A stretch of DNA of 64,000 nucleotides from Cedecea neteri (GCF_000758305.1 NZ_CP009458.1:4278001-4342000); one strand, 5' to 3'. Positions 33,576 through 42,635 are shown, counted from the first letter of the stretch. Notes: generated by a model from the letters alone, not told the origin. Numbers and translations: made by a program.

Positions 33576-33884
33576 ATGATCGCCAACCACCCGGAACGAG
33601 AACAAATCCGCCTTGAAAATGTGCTTTTTGCACTGGGTAACCCTTTGCGGCTGGAGATCATCAGACAGCTTGCAGGAGGCGCTGAATTGACCTGCGGGGC
33701 TTTGCGTCAGGATGTGGCGAAGTCAACCATGACCCACCACTGGCGCGTTCTTCGCGATAGCGGCGTAATCTGGCAGCGCCCTCAGGGGCGTGAGAATTTG
33801 ATTTCGTTAAGGCGTGAGGATCTGGATGCCCGGTTCCCCGGACTGCTGGAAACCTTACTGCGGGTAATGATGACCGAGGCATAA
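33576..33884 (+). CDS. ArsR-type winged-helix regulator
   Basis: 102 residues, compact helix-turn-helix protein (ALGNPLRLEIIRQLAGG, then AKSTMTHHWRVLRDSGVI as recognition helix). It has a single cysteine (in LTCGALRQ) and lacks the ELCVCDL metal site of ArsR/SmtB sensors, so its signal is probably not arsenite or cadmium through the classical site. It is divergent from the second EF-G gene, its most likely target. An AGGAAG ribosome-binding site precedes the ATG. Confidence 0.88.
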   Translation: MIANHPEREQIRLENVLFALGNPLRLEIIRQLAGGAELTCGALRQDVAKSTMTHHWRVLRDSGVIWQRPQGRENLISLRREDLDARFPGLLETLLRVMMTEA

Positions 33885-33913
33885 AAAAACCGCCCTGAAG
33901 GCGGTTTTTTTAT
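33884..33913. terminator. Bidirectional terminator between the ArsR-type gene and tmaR
   Basis: Stem AAAAAACCGCC / GGCGGTTTTTT with loop CTGAA between two convergent stops, with A and T runs on both sides. Confidence 0.93.
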
Positions 33914-33921
33914 CGCTGAAG

Positions 33922-34257
33922 TTATTCAGGCTTGGTGTCAGCAACTTTTTGCTCGCCCATCACTTTCAGCTTCTTAGAGATTTCGCGACGCTCTTTAGAC
34001 AGCTCGGCATTTTTGATGATGTAGTCATCCACGCGGTCTTCGTAGTCGGTTTTCATGCTGGCGATGATGCCCTGCACCGCCTCGATGCTCATACCTGGCT
34101 TGATGTAATCGCTCAGGTTATCAAGCAGCAGCACACGCTTTTGGTTGTCACGGATCTTTTTCTCTACGTCCTGAATTTCGCGCTGCAGTTTGTTTTTACG
34201 ACGGAACAGACGCACAAACTCCAGAACGTCCTGGAAGGTAGGTTTGATATTTTCCAT
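33922..34257 (-). CDS. tmaR: PTS system regulator TmaR
   Basis: 111-residue coiled-coil protein (E. coli 109) that in E. coli clusters at one cell pole and sequesters enzyme I of the sugar phosphotransferase system, limiting sugar uptake. Near-identical stretches include FRRKNKLQREIQDVEKKIRD and DYEDRVDDYIIKNAELSKER. It marks the start of the block that follows E. coli gene order to the his operon. Only the last dozen residues differ much. Confidence 0.95.
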   Translation of the reverse strand: MENIKPTFQDVLEFVRLFRRKNKLQREIQDVEKKIRDNQKRVLLLDNLSDYIKPGMSIEAVQGIIASMKTDYEDRVDDYIIKNAELSKERREISKKLKVMGEQKVADTKPE

Positions 34258-34430
34258 TTTTACACCCCTGCTAAATTGGTACTCGGATTCGTTAAGACAA
34301 CCGCCATAACCTTAGTAGTAGCGGTTGACGATTACAATTTTTTGTCAGTCTCACTAACGGGCTTGCCCTATCTTAACCTCAAATTCTGCTGAATCGAAAC
34401 AAGCATTGTCATTTCTGTGCTTTACGCGCG

Positions 34431-35489
34431 CTATTTGCGCAGCGCCCGGCAAATAAGATGCGACAGCAGCTCAAGCTGGCGGGCGAGCTCAAGGCTGAGC
34501 CAGACGTAGCCGTGAATAGGCGTCTCCTGCAGCTGCCTGCCTTTGCCCTCTTCCATGAGCTGGCGTAGTTCAAAAACAATTTCGTTCAGTTTCTCGGTAT
34601 TGGCTGAGATAGGCGAAGGGTTCCCTTCATACAGCGCCTTTGCAATGGCCGACAGCGTCCGCTGCGTCATTTGCTGCGTGTCGCGCAGCGTATGGGCGTT
34701 GATCATCACGAAATGACTTTCCCGCGTTGCCCAGTACGCGTTGATTTGCAGTTCAAGAGTGCAGACCATGTTGCGATTAATAGTTTGAATCGCCTCAAAG
34801 ACTGACTTCTGAATACGGGTTTCTTTACCTGCGGGGCCAATCAGGGCGCGCATCTTAACCACGTCATTAAGGATTTTTTGCAGGGGCTTCTCCAGCCGTG
34901 GGCGCTCAACAAGGTTTGGCGAGAACCCTGCAGTATAAATTTTGCTGAATGCCTGCACGAAGGTCGCCATCTGGATACGCCAGTGGATAAACGCCCGCTG
35001 CGGGTAAACGCTGGTAAATAACATGGCCAGAAGCGAGCCGAAGATAACATCGCCGCTGCGCCATAGCGCAATCTCCATGTCCCCTGGTGGTGCACCAACA
35101 ACTACGGAGAGCGTAATGCCGATAAGCAACGCCTGATAGGGACGTTTACCCAGCGCCAGATACCCGCACAGGAACATCGCCAACCCGCACCAGATGATCA
35201 TCAACGGTAAGGAAAAAAGCTCCAGCTTGAGGGCTATCAGCCCGATGGCCGCGCCAAAAATAGTACCGCCAATACGCTGGAAGGCACGCGGAACCACGTT
35301 CCCCCAAAAGGAGATTGGGCCCATCACCACCACCAGCGTGATAAGCGGCCAGGTGCCTTCAGGGATGTTCAGCAGGCGAACCAGAACAAAGGTCAGCACA
35401 AAAGCAAGGGCGATGCGTATACCGTGGGCAACACGATAGTTGCGGTAAATACGGATCTCAAACGGGGTCAGTGATTTGTCGGGGCGCAC
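34431..35489 (-). CDS. yeeA: FUSC-family inner-membrane protein YeeA
   Basis: 352 residues, exactly the E. coli YeeA length. Six to seven N-terminal membrane segments (about 20-170) precede a soluble helical C-terminal half, the architecture of the FUSC/AaeB-like family often tied to aromatic acid efflux. VVVMGPISFWGNVVPRAF and LPLMIIWCGLAMFLCGYLAL are characteristic. The role of YeeA itself is not settled. Confidence 0.93.
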   Translation of the reverse strand: MRPDKSLTPFEIRIYRNYRVAHGIRIALAFVLTFVLVRLLNIPEGTWPLITLVVVMGPISFWGNVVPRAFQRIGGTIFGAAIGLIALKLELFSLPLMIIWCGLAMFLCGYLALGKRPYQALLIGITLSVVVGAPPGDMEIALWRSGDVIFGSLLAMLFTSVYPQRAFIHWRIQMATFVQAFSKIYTAGFSPNLVERPRLEKPLQKILNDVVKMRALIGPAGKETRIQKSVFEAIQTINRNMVCTLELQINAYWATRESHFVMINAHTLRDTQQMTQRTLSAIAKALYEGNPSPISANTEKLNEIVFELRQLMEEGKGRQLQETPIHGYVWLSLELARQLELLSHLICRALRK

Positions 35490-35643
35490 ACCCGGCTCTC
35501 CGAAAAGAAAAAAGAAATTGTACCCGTTTTTCCTACAAAGGAATCATATCGCCAGGTACAGCGGGGCGTTTACGCGGAATATTTCACATTTCTTTGCTGA
35601 ATATCAGAAATGGGCGGCAGACTGCCGCCCGGATTCAATCCAG

Positions 35644-36078
35644 CTAGCGCAGCCAGGGCGTAACGGTCACGCCAACCAGCAGTCCTTCGGGACTGAGCAA
35701 ACGTGACACCGTTTGCCCCCAGGGCTCGATACGGTTATCCACCAACATCTGGTAACCAGCCTGCTTTAGCACCTCTGTCGCCTGCCCGACATCTTCTACT
35801 TCAAATTCGACCCAGCTTTGGGGCGCGACAATGTGCTCTGGCCAGCCGTCAATGCCAAAGCAGGACTGTGCCGCCTGGGCGAGCGGCCATAGCGCAAAAT
35901 GCTTCACGCCATCCAGCTCACCATGTTCCGTTGCCAGATACTCCTCGTTGCCTTCCATCGCTTTCAGCGGCAGGCCGAGCACCTGCTGATAAAACCCGGC
36001 ACTTGCCGCCACGTCGCGCGTAACGGGGCCATATCCAGCGATGAATAACACGTTTAATCCTGCGATAGCTTCCGTCAT
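35644..36078 (-). CDS. VOC-superfamily (glyoxalase/bleomycin-resistance fold) protein
   Basis: 144 residues made of two beta-alpha-beta-beta-beta units (VTRDVAASAGFYQQVLGLPL, then VEFEVEDVGQATEVLKQAGY). Possible metal ligands are scattered His/Glu residues, but no family-specific set is obvious. It sits 12 bases behind sbmC, so both are probably one operon. This gene is not at this place in E. coli K-12. Function could be an enzyme or a drug-binding resistance protein. Confidence 0.8.
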   Translation of the reverse strand: MTEAIAGLNVLFIAGYGPVTRDVAASAGFYQQVLGLPLKAMEGNEEYLATEHGELDGVKHFALWPLAQAAQSCFGIDGWPEHIVAPQSWVEFEVEDVGQATEVLKQAGYQMLVDNRIEPWGQTVSRLLSPEGLLVGVTVTPWLR

Positions 36079-36090
36079 AGTGAGCTCCTG

Positions 36091-36555
36091 TCAGACTTTA
36101 GCGACCGGAATATACATATCAATTTCCCATACGCCGGACGTCGAGCCGTCGTTGAGATAGATTTCGTAACAGGGTTTGCCGGTTAACTGATAGTCACCGT
36201 CAGCTTCTACCTGGTCAAAGAAGGTTTCCCAGGCTTCCTGGAACGCTTCATTTTTTACGATGGCATGCCCGATGGCGTACGTATCTGCCTCAATAGCCGT
36301 GATAATAACGCCTTCGCTGTTTTCCGGTAGTTTGAACTCTTCAGGCACGCCCAGCACCGTGTCCACGCGGAGCTTTTCTGGCGGAACAACATCTGGGTCG
36401 TCATAGTAAACGGCCAACCAGTCACCATGCAGGCTGTGGGTTTTCGCCCACATGGCCAGTTGCCCAAAACCTTGAGGAACCGTGGTTTCCCACGGCCCGA
36501 CCAGATGAAAGCCGGCCACTTTACGCGCCGGAACATGCTGAACTTTGAATGTCAT
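36091..36555 (-). CDS. sbmC: DNA gyrase inhibitor SbmC (GyrI)
   Basis: 154-residue GyrI-like protein that binds gyrase and protects cells from gyrase poisons such as microcin B17. VAGFHLVGPWE, AVYYDDPD, LPENSEGVIIT and KPCYEIYLNDG match E. coli SbmC. The start at 36555 has GGAGG at the right distance; the in-frame ATG further upstream adds 12 non-homologous residues. In E. coli it is SOS-induced; a TGTACATTTATACACTAT-like element upstream (36582-36601) loosely resembles a LexA box. Confidence 0.92.
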   Translation of the reverse strand: MTFKVQHVPARKVAGFHLVGPWETTVPQGFGQLAMWAKTHSLHGDWLAVYYDDPDVVPPEKLRVDTVLGVPEEFKLPENSEGVIITAIEADTYAIGHAIVKNEAFQEAWETFFDQVEADGDYQLTGKPCYEIYLNDGSTSGVWEIDMYIPVAKV

Positions 36556-36666
36556 ACTGCCTCCACGCTGATGAATAAATGCACTGTACATTTATACACT
36601 ATCTTTTTTAAAGATGACGTACAAGCTGCCAGATTTGGGAGCTGCTTCGCAGGAAACAGAGACAAA

Positions 36667-36691
36667 AAAACCGCGCAAATCGCGCGGTTCA
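36667..36691 (-). terminator. Terminator of dacD
   Basis: Stem AACCGCGC / GCGCGGTT with a 5-base loop 18 bases past the dacD stop, followed on the minus strand by a run of seven U. Confidence 0.88.
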
Positions 36692-36707
36692 TCAACAAGA
36701 CAAAGGG

Positions 36708-37874
36708 TTAAAGCTTGCGGCTGATAAAGTCGCCGAGACGCGAAAACAGCCCACCCTTCTCCACCGGCGTGAGGTTCACTAACGGCCAGTGGGAGATAAG
36801 CTTGTCGCCATCAAACAGCTGGATCTCACCTACCTGCGTATTGGCTGCCAGCGGAGCCTCCATGTCCTGTTTGCTCAGCACATACTTTGCCTTGATGTTT
36901 GGCACTTCTGATTTAGGCAACGCAAGGAAGACGTCCTGATCCGGGCCCACATTGATATTGGCCTTGTCGCCGTACCAGATGTGCTCACTGCCGATAGGTT
37001 TGCCTTTTTGCAAGACCTGCACGGTGTCGAAGTTATCCTGCCCCCAGTGCAGCAGCTTGCGGGCCTGCTCTTCACGCCCTTTTGAGCTGAGGCCGCCCAT
37101 AATCACCGCAATCAGGCGGCGCTGGCCGAGCACGCTGGAGGCAATAATATTAAACCCTGCTGTTTCGGTGTGCCCCGTTTTCAGGCCATCCACGTTCAGG
37201 GATTTATCCCACAGCAGGCCGTTGCGGTTTTGCTGGGTAATCCCGTTCCAGGTGAGACTGCGCTCGCTGTACATATGGTAGAACTGAGGTTCACCGTGAA
37301 TGATAGCGCGGGACAGAACGGCAAGATCATAGGCGGAACTGTGCTGCCCCGGCGCGTCCAGACCGTGGACGGTTTCAAAATGAGTATCATGCAGGCCAAG
37401 CTGTTCGACATAGTGGTTCATCATGGCGACAAACTGTTTCTGCCCCCCAGCGACATAATCTGCCAGCGCAACGCAGGCATCATTGCCGGAATCGATGATC
37501 AATCCGCGGCTGAGATCGCGCACGGTCACCCGGTCGCCGGGTTTAATGAACATCAGCGATGAGCCGTCAAACACCGGGTTACCTTTTGCCCAGGCGTCTT
37601 TCCCCACCGTCACGATGTCGTCTGGGGTAATACGTTTACTGTCGATGGCGCGGTCAACGACATAGCCGGTCATCAGTTTCGTCAGGCTGGCCGGATTACG
37701 CTGGACGTGTTCATTGCCTGCGGTCAGCACCTGCCCGGTGGTGTAATCCATCAGTACCCATGCGCCGGCTTCTACCTGAGGCGGCTGCGGCTGATGGGGG
37801 AAAATATCATCAGCATAAGCAGCATTGACGGAAAGGGACAAAAAGCTCAGGGCAACAAGCAGGCGGGTTTTCAA
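36708..37874 (-). CDS. dacD: D-alanyl-D-alanine carboxypeptidase DacD (PBP6b)
   Basis: Periplasmic, membrane-anchored penicillin-binding protein that trims pentapeptides in peptidoglycan. Its 388 residues equal E. coli DacD. It has a signal peptide (about 1-21), the catalytic SLTK (Ser63, Lys66), SGN (129-131), KTG (232-234), a C-terminal beta domain and an amphipathic anchor helix (LFSRLGDFISRKL). The position between sbmC and sbcB matches E. coli apart from the inserted acyltransferase. Confidence 0.95.
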   Translation of the reverse strand: MKTRLLVALSFLSLSVNAAYADDIFPHQPQPPQVEAGAWVLMDYTTGQVLTAGNEHVQRNPASLTKLMTGYVVDRAIDSKRITPDDIVTVGKDAWAKGNPVFDGSSLMFIKPGDRVTVRDLSRGLIIDSGNDACVALADYVAGGQKQFVAMMNHYVEQLGLHDTHFETVHGLDAPGQHSSAYDLAVLSRAIIHGEPQFYHMYSERSLTWNGITQQNRNGLLWDKSLNVDGLKTGHTETAGFNIIASSVLGQRRLIAVIMGGLSSKGREEQARKLLHWGQDNFDTVQVLQKGKPIGSEHIWYGDKANINVGPDQDVFLALPKSEVPNIKAKYVLSKQDMEAPLAANTQVGEIQLFDGDKLISHWPLVNLTPVEKGGLFSRLGDFISRKL

Positions 37875-38126
37875 CGGAATTTCCTCAAAGACTTAATTTA
37901 CAGCGGCTCGTTTTACGGGAGTTCTTGTTAATTTGCTTCTTTAAATTGCAAGAAAATATGACATTTCATATTTAGCAATAATAATGAATGATATTTGTAC
38001 TAAATATATTCCCCCTGGCATCACACTGCGTTTATTCCGATATTCCATGTTTGCGTGACATTCTGATTGTGACAGCGTTGATTCATTTTTACTCTGACCG
38101 AAGAATACACGCATAAAGGTCATAGT

Positions 38127-39278
38127 ATGGTGGATAGTAAACGCTGGTCTCCTGAGCTGGAGGGGCTGCGAGGCCTGGCCTCGCTTTGGGTTTTGCTCGG
38201 CCACATTTGCCTGCTGGTACAGTGCCGCATTCCCCTTCTTTACGACCCGGGGATGGGGGTCGATTTATTTATTTTGCTGTCCGGATATTTGATGGCAAAA
38301 AATTATCAGGAACGTAGGGAAAAAGAGCCGTGGAATAGCCCGGATACCTTTCGTAAATTCTGGCTACGCCGCTTCTTTCGCATCGCCCCGCTCTATTATC
38401 TGCTGCTGATCGTTGCGCTGATTTTTGGCAGCTGGTTTGGCGAAATGCGCGATATTATCGCCAGCGCCTGGCCAACGACCGCCACTGCAAGCAGCCGCTA
38501 TGCCGACCACTCTGCCGTGAATATTATCAGCCATCTGACGTTTATTTTCGGCCTGTTACCCGCCTGGTCTTTCCGCACCGTGTTACCTGACTGGAGCATC
38601 GGGCTGGAGATGCAGTTTTACCTGCTGTTCCCGTTCATTATGCTGCTGGTGATGCGCTATGGCTTTGCGGTAAGCGCTACGCTGCTGATGGTGGTTTGCC
38701 TGGCGGCTCGCTGGCTCTTCCCGGACTATTTCAACGCCTTTCCGATGCCGTCGATGATTCTGATAAAGCTGCCGCTGTTTATCGCCGGAATGCTGATTTC
38801 CCACGCGGTAATGCAAAAAAATCTGCGCTATTGCGCGCTGGCGCTGCTCGCCCCGGTCATTGCCTGGCAGATGCACATCGCCGAAACCCATCTGCGGCTG
38901 GTGGCAGAGTGCGTGATGATTACCGGGATGACGCTGCTTCTCTGGCTGCCTGAAAAGGAAAATCGCCTGCACCGAATCACTGCGGCACCTCGCAAGCTGC
39001 TCACCTGCCGGTTTAGCCTGTTTCTGGGGGATGTCTCTTATTCGGTGTACCTACTGCACCTGATGATTGTCCTCCCCACCATCGGCCTGCTCGTCCGCTA
39101 CACCGGTTTTGCCCATCAGCCTTCGCTGATTCGCTTCCTGATCGTCACGGCTATTGTGCTGCCTGCCGTCTGGCTGATTGCCGTCGCGCTTTACCGTACG
39201 GTAGAAAAACGCGGCATCGCGCTGGGTAAACATTTGCTTAGCGGGGCGAAAATGAAGTCCGAAAGGTCAGTCTCTTAA
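38127..39278 (+). CDS. Acyltransferase family 3 (OafA/YrhL-type)
   Basis: 383-residue inner-membrane acyltransferase with about 10 membrane segments that would O-acetylate a surface or periplasmic sugar. It opens with ELEGLRGLASLWVLLGH, whose Arg and His are the hallmark of the family, and has GVDLFILLSGYLMAKN and GLEMQFYLLFPF. It lacks the extra SGNH domain. It is inserted between dacD and sbcB, where E. coli K-12 has nothing. AAAGGT precedes the ATG. With O-antigen genes 12 kb away, modification of the O chain is possible but unproven. Confidence 0.88.
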   Translation: MVDSKRWSPELEGLRGLASLWVLLGHICLLVQCRIPLLYDPGMGVDLFILLSGYLMAKNYQERREKEPWNSPDTFRKFWLRRFFRIAPLYYLLLIVALIFGSWFGEMRDIIASAWPTTATASSRYADHSAVNIISHLTFIFGLLPAWSFRTVLPDWSIGLEMQFYLLFPFIMLLVMRYGFAVSATLLMVVCLAARWLFPDYFNAFPMPSMILIKLPLFIAGMLISHAVMQKNLRYCALALLAPVIAWQMHIAETHLRLVAECVMITGMTLLLWLPEKENRLHRITAAPRKLLTCRFSLFLGDVSYSVYLLHLMIVLPTIGLLVRYTGFAHQPSLIRFLIVTAIVLPAVWLIAVALYRTVEKRGIALGKHLLSGAKMKSERSVS

Positions 39279-39309
39279 ACGCGCTTTTCCTTCTGATGCG
39301 TGGACAGAT

Positions 39310-39351
39310 GGTTTACCATTGAGTCTGATGATAACTAGCTCAATGGTAACC
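39310..39351 (+). promoter_or_regulatory. Inverted repeat over the sbcB start
   Basis: GGTTTACCATTGAG (39310-39323) pairs with CTCAATGGTAACC (39339-39351), leaving a 15-base loop and one bulge. The right arm contains one of the possible sbcB start codons, so folding could limit its translation. Confidence 0.45.
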
Positions 39352-40782
39352 TCTGTGTCCGATTCCGCCTCACTTGCTACCTTTCTGTTTCACGATTACG
39401 AAACCTTCGGCAAAAGCCCTTCGCTGGACAGACCGGCCCAGTTTGCCGCGATTCGCACCGACAGCGAATTTAACGTTATTGGCGAACCAGAAGTGTTTTA
39501 CTGCAAGCCTGCGGATGACTACCTGCCCCAGCCTGAAGCCGTTATGATAACCGGCATAACGCCCCAACAGGCGCTGGCGCGCGGTGAGAATGAAGCAGCC
39601 TTCGCGAAGCGTATTCACGACATCTTCACGGTGCCAAAGACCTGCGTAGTGGGCTACAACAACGTGCGCTTCGACGATGAAGTGACGCGGAATATCTTTT
39701 ACCGTAACTTTTACGATCCGTATGCATGGAGCTGGCAGAACGACAATTCCCGTTGGGATTTGCTCGACGTGATGCGCGCTTGTTACGCCCTGCGCCCCGA
39801 AGGCATTGTCTGGCCGGAAAATGAGGACGGGTTGCCAAGCTTCCGCCTTGAGCACCTGACCAAAGCCAACGGCATTGAACACGCTAACGCACACGATGCG
39901 ATGTCAGACGTTTATGCCACCATCGCAATGGCTCAGCTGGTGAAAACCCGCCAGCCGCGCCTGTTTGAGTATCTCTACAGCCATCGCTCAAAGCAGAAGT
40001 TACAGACGCTGATTGATATCCCGCAGATGAAGCCGCTGGTCCACGTGTCCGGCATGTTCGGCGCCCAGCGCGGCAATACCAGCTGGATAGCGCCGCTGGC
40101 CTGGCACCCGGACAACCGCAATGCGGTGATAATGGTGGACCTGGCCGGGGATATTTCTCCGCTGCTGGAGCTGGATGCCAACACCCTGCGTGAACGCCTG
40201 TACACACCCAAAGCTGAACTGGGGGATAACGCGGCGGTACCGATTAAGCTGGTGCACCTGAATAAATGCCCGGTGCTGGCCGTCGCCAACACCCTGCGTC
40301 CTGAGGATGCCGAACGCCTCGGCATCAACCGCCAACAATGCCTTGATAACCTGAAAGTACTGCGCGAACACCCGGAAGTGCGTGAGAAAGTGGTGGCAAT
40401 GTTTGCCGAAGCCGAGCCGTTTGTGCCTTCCGATAACGTCGATGCTCAGCTTTACAACGGCTTCTTCAGCGATGCAGACCGCGCGGCAATGCGCATCGTG
40501 CTGCAAACCGACCCGCAGAATCTGCCGGCGCTGGATATCACCTTTGCCGATAAGCGCATCGAGAAGCTGCTGTTCAACTACCGTGCGCGCAACTGGCCGG
40601 GGACGTTAAGCGAAGATGAGCAGAACCGCTGGCTGCAGTATCGCCGGGACGTGCTTTCCCAGGAAGCCCTGCAGGCGTATGCCCTTGAGCTGGAAGCGCT
40701 GTATAACCAGCATGAAGGGGATAAAGAGAAAATGGCGCTGCTGAAAGCGCTGTTTGAATACGCCCAGTACCTGGTCGGTTAA
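39343..40782 (+). CDS. sbcB: Exodeoxyribonuclease I
   Basis: 3'-5' single-strand DNA exonuclease acting in recombination and mismatch repair. The DEDD nuclease core begins FLFHDYETFG (first acidic pair) and continues GYNNVRFDDE and NAHDAMSDVYA; an SH3-like and a C-terminal helical domain follow as in E. coli SbcB (475 residues). The start is uncertain: the ATG at 39343 gives 479 residues and fits the homologue best, while an ATG at 39328 and a TTG at 39319 are also in frame and none has a clear ribosome-binding site. An inverted repeat covers this region. Confidence 0.94.
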   Translation: MVTSVSDSASLATFLFHDYETFGKSPSLDRPAQFAAIRTDSEFNVIGEPEVFYCKPADDYLPQPEAVMITGITPQQALARGENEAAFAKRIHDIFTVPKTCVVGYNNVRFDDEVTRNIFYRNFYDPYAWSWQNDNSRWDLLDVMRACYALRPEGIVWPENEDGLPSFRLEHLTKANGIEHANAHDAMSDVYATIAMAQLVKTRQPRLFEYLYSHRSKQKLQTLIDIPQMKPLVHVSGMFGAQRGNTSWIAPLAWHPDNRNAVIMVDLAGDISPLLELDANTLRERLYTPKAELGDNAAVPIKLVHLNKCPVLAVANTLRPEDAERLGINRQQCLDNLKVLREHPEVREKVVAMFAEAEPFVPSDNVDAQLYNGFFSDADRAAMRIVLQTDPQNLPALDITFADKRIEKLLFNYRARNWPGTLSEDEQNRWLQYRRDVLSQEALQAYALELEALYNQHEGDKEKMALLKALFEYAQYLVG

Positions 40783-40795
40783 CCCTTTCGACAGA

Positions 40796-40827
40796 CAAAA
40801 AAATGGCTCCCAGTGGGAGCCTTTTCT
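40796..40827. terminator. Bidirectional terminator between sbcB and plaP
   Basis: Stem GGCTCCCA / TGGGAGCC flanked by seven A on one side and TTTTCT on the other, between convergent genes. Confidence 0.88.
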
Positions 40828-40843
40828 ATTTCATCGAAGTCGA

Positions 40844-42208
40844 TTAAGCGGCGTCTTCGTTGTACTGAGGTACCGGGTTACGGAAACTGCGGGTCACGCA
40901 GGCCAGATACACCAGGCCAATACCGCCCCAAATCAGGCCCAGAATCATCGAGCTTTCTTCCAGGTTGATCCACAGCGCGCCAACCGTCAGAGCACCACAC
41001 ACCGGCAGAACCAGGTAGTTAAAGTGGTCTTTCAGCGTTTTATTGCGCTTTTCGCGGATCCAGAACTGGGAGATAACCGACAGGTTTACGAAGGTGAACG
41101 CTACCAGCGCCCCAAAGTTAATCAACGCAGTGGCTGTCACCAGGTCGAAACGAATCGCTAACAGAGCAATGGCCCCAACCAGCAGCACGTTCCATGCCGG
41201 GGTACGCCATTTCGGATGAATGTAACCGAAGAAGCGAGTCGGGAACACGCCATCACGCCCCATCACGTACATCAGGCGAGAAACGCCCGCATGTGCAGCC
41301 ATACCTGAAGCCAGAACGGTCACGCTGGAGAAGATCAGCACGCCCCACTGGAAGGTTTTACCGGCCACATACAGCATGATTTCAGGCTGAGATGCGTCTG
41401 GATCTTTAAAGCGAGAAATGTCCGGGAAGTACAGTTGCAGGAAGTAAGAAGCAACAATGAATACCATCCCACCAATTAAAGCAGTCAGGAAGATCGCTTT
41501 TGGAATCACGCGCTCGGCATCTTTTGTCTCTTCAGACAGAGAAGATATCCCATCAAAGCCCAGGAACGAGAAGCACAGGATAGTTGCACCGGTAATCATC
41601 GGCACAACGTGTGCATCACCGGACCAGAACGGGCGAGAACTCGCCAGCGTTGCTGCGCCTTCACCGTGATAAACCCCATAAACAATCATGCCGACGATGA
41701 CGGAGACGATCCCCATCTGCAGCACCACAATCAGGGTGTTGAAATTAGCTACTGTTTTGATGCTGCGCAGGTTAGAGATGGTCATAAAGGCCACCAGTGC
41801 AACAACAAATATCCACGACGGCACGCTTGGCACCAGCGCTTCAAAGTAAATTTTTGCCAGCAGAATGTTGATCATCGGCATGAACAGATAGTCCAGCAGC
41901 GACGACCAGCCAACCATGAACCCAACGGTAGGGTTGATAGATTTCTGTGCGTAGGTATAGGCGGAGCCCGCAGACGGGAAACGACGCACCAGCTTGCCGT
42001 AGCTCAGCGCGGTGAACAGAATCGCCACCAGAGCAAAGGCATAAGCCGTCGGCACATGGCCATCGGTCATCCCGGAAACAATACCGAAAGTATCAAACAA
42101 GGTCATCGGCTGCATGTAGGCAAGGCCCATCATGACTACCGGAACCAGCGTCAGGGTCTTACGCAGACCTGGGCGGGTGTTTGCACCTGCGGTGACGTTA
42201 AGCGACAT
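40844..42208 (-). CDS. plaP: Low-affinity putrescine importer PlaP
   Basis: 454-residue APC-family permease (E. coli PlaP/YeeF 452) with about 12 membrane segments. The start at 42208 has AGGGA upstream and gives the homologue length; a longer frame adds 24 unrelated residues. LVPVVMMGLAYMQPMTLFDT and CVTRSFRNPVPQY are shared with E. coli. It supplies putrescine, in E. coli linked to surface motility, and is paralogous to puuP at 5188-6576. Confidence 0.94.
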   Translation of the reverse strand: MSLNVTAGANTRPGLRKTLTLVPVVMMGLAYMQPMTLFDTFGIVSGMTDGHVPTAYAFALVAILFTALSYGKLVRRFPSAGSAYTYAQKSINPTVGFMVGWSSLLDYLFMPMINILLAKIYFEALVPSVPSWIFVVALVAFMTISNLRSIKTVANFNTLIVVLQMGIVSVIVGMIVYGVYHGEGAATLASSRPFWSGDAHVVPMITGATILCFSFLGFDGISSLSEETKDAERVIPKAIFLTALIGGMVFIVASYFLQLYFPDISRFKDPDASQPEIMLYVAGKTFQWGVLIFSSVTVLASGMAAHAGVSRLMYVMGRDGVFPTRFFGYIHPKWRTPAWNVLLVGAIALLAIRFDLVTATALINFGALVAFTFVNLSVISQFWIREKRNKTLKDHFNYLVLPVCGALTVGALWINLEESSMILGLIWGGIGLVYLACVTRSFRNPVPQYNEDAA

Positions 42209-42362
42209 GGTTGTTTCCCTCAGTGGAGAAAGCCTGCGCAAAAGCAAAAATCTGCCCCATCTTAATTTCCTCGGCGACACGACTGTCGTTTTTTAAAAGC
42301 TAGTATCTATCCGGTACGAAGCCCGGCCTCTTGGTTTTTTTGGCAAATGCCGTTTGTCTGAC

Positions 42363-42599
42363 TTAATTGATTGCAAAAAAATAACCGACGTCTCTTAAAC
42401 GTCGGTTAGTTTTCTCTTTTGCAGGCCGCGTATTTTGCACCATTTGAAGGCACAATGACAAGATGTTAAAGCCAGCTTTGGCAATTTCTTTTTCAGCGCC
42501 TGGCGGAAGTAAAACCTCCCACATCCAGCACGGCAGAAGAAGATAGGCCCGTTCCGGCACATCGCTGCCATAACGCACTGCCTGACTGCCATTCAACAT
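42363..42599 (-). other. Unexplained stretch behind yeeY, with a short reading frame
   Basis: The 427 bases between plaP and yeeY (42209-42635) hold the plaP promoter side and 230 transcribed bases before the yeeY terminator. A 78-residue frame starts MLNGSQAVRYGSDVPER, and the reading continues upstream as TNLA. The words LNGSQAVR recall the N-terminus of VapB-like antitoxins, but the rest does not follow that family, and the frame runs through the terminator. It may be a decayed remnant or chance. A second, cysteine-rich frame overlaps it. Confidence 0.25.
42382..42412 (-). terminator. Terminator downstream of yeeY
   Basis: 9-bp stem TAACCGACG / CGTCGGTTA with a 9-base loop; the minus-strand transcript continues into TTTTTTT. 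Confidence 0.8.
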
Positions 42600-42635
42600 A
42601 GCCAGGTTAGTAAAATCCCGCCAGTCAAAAAGGCA

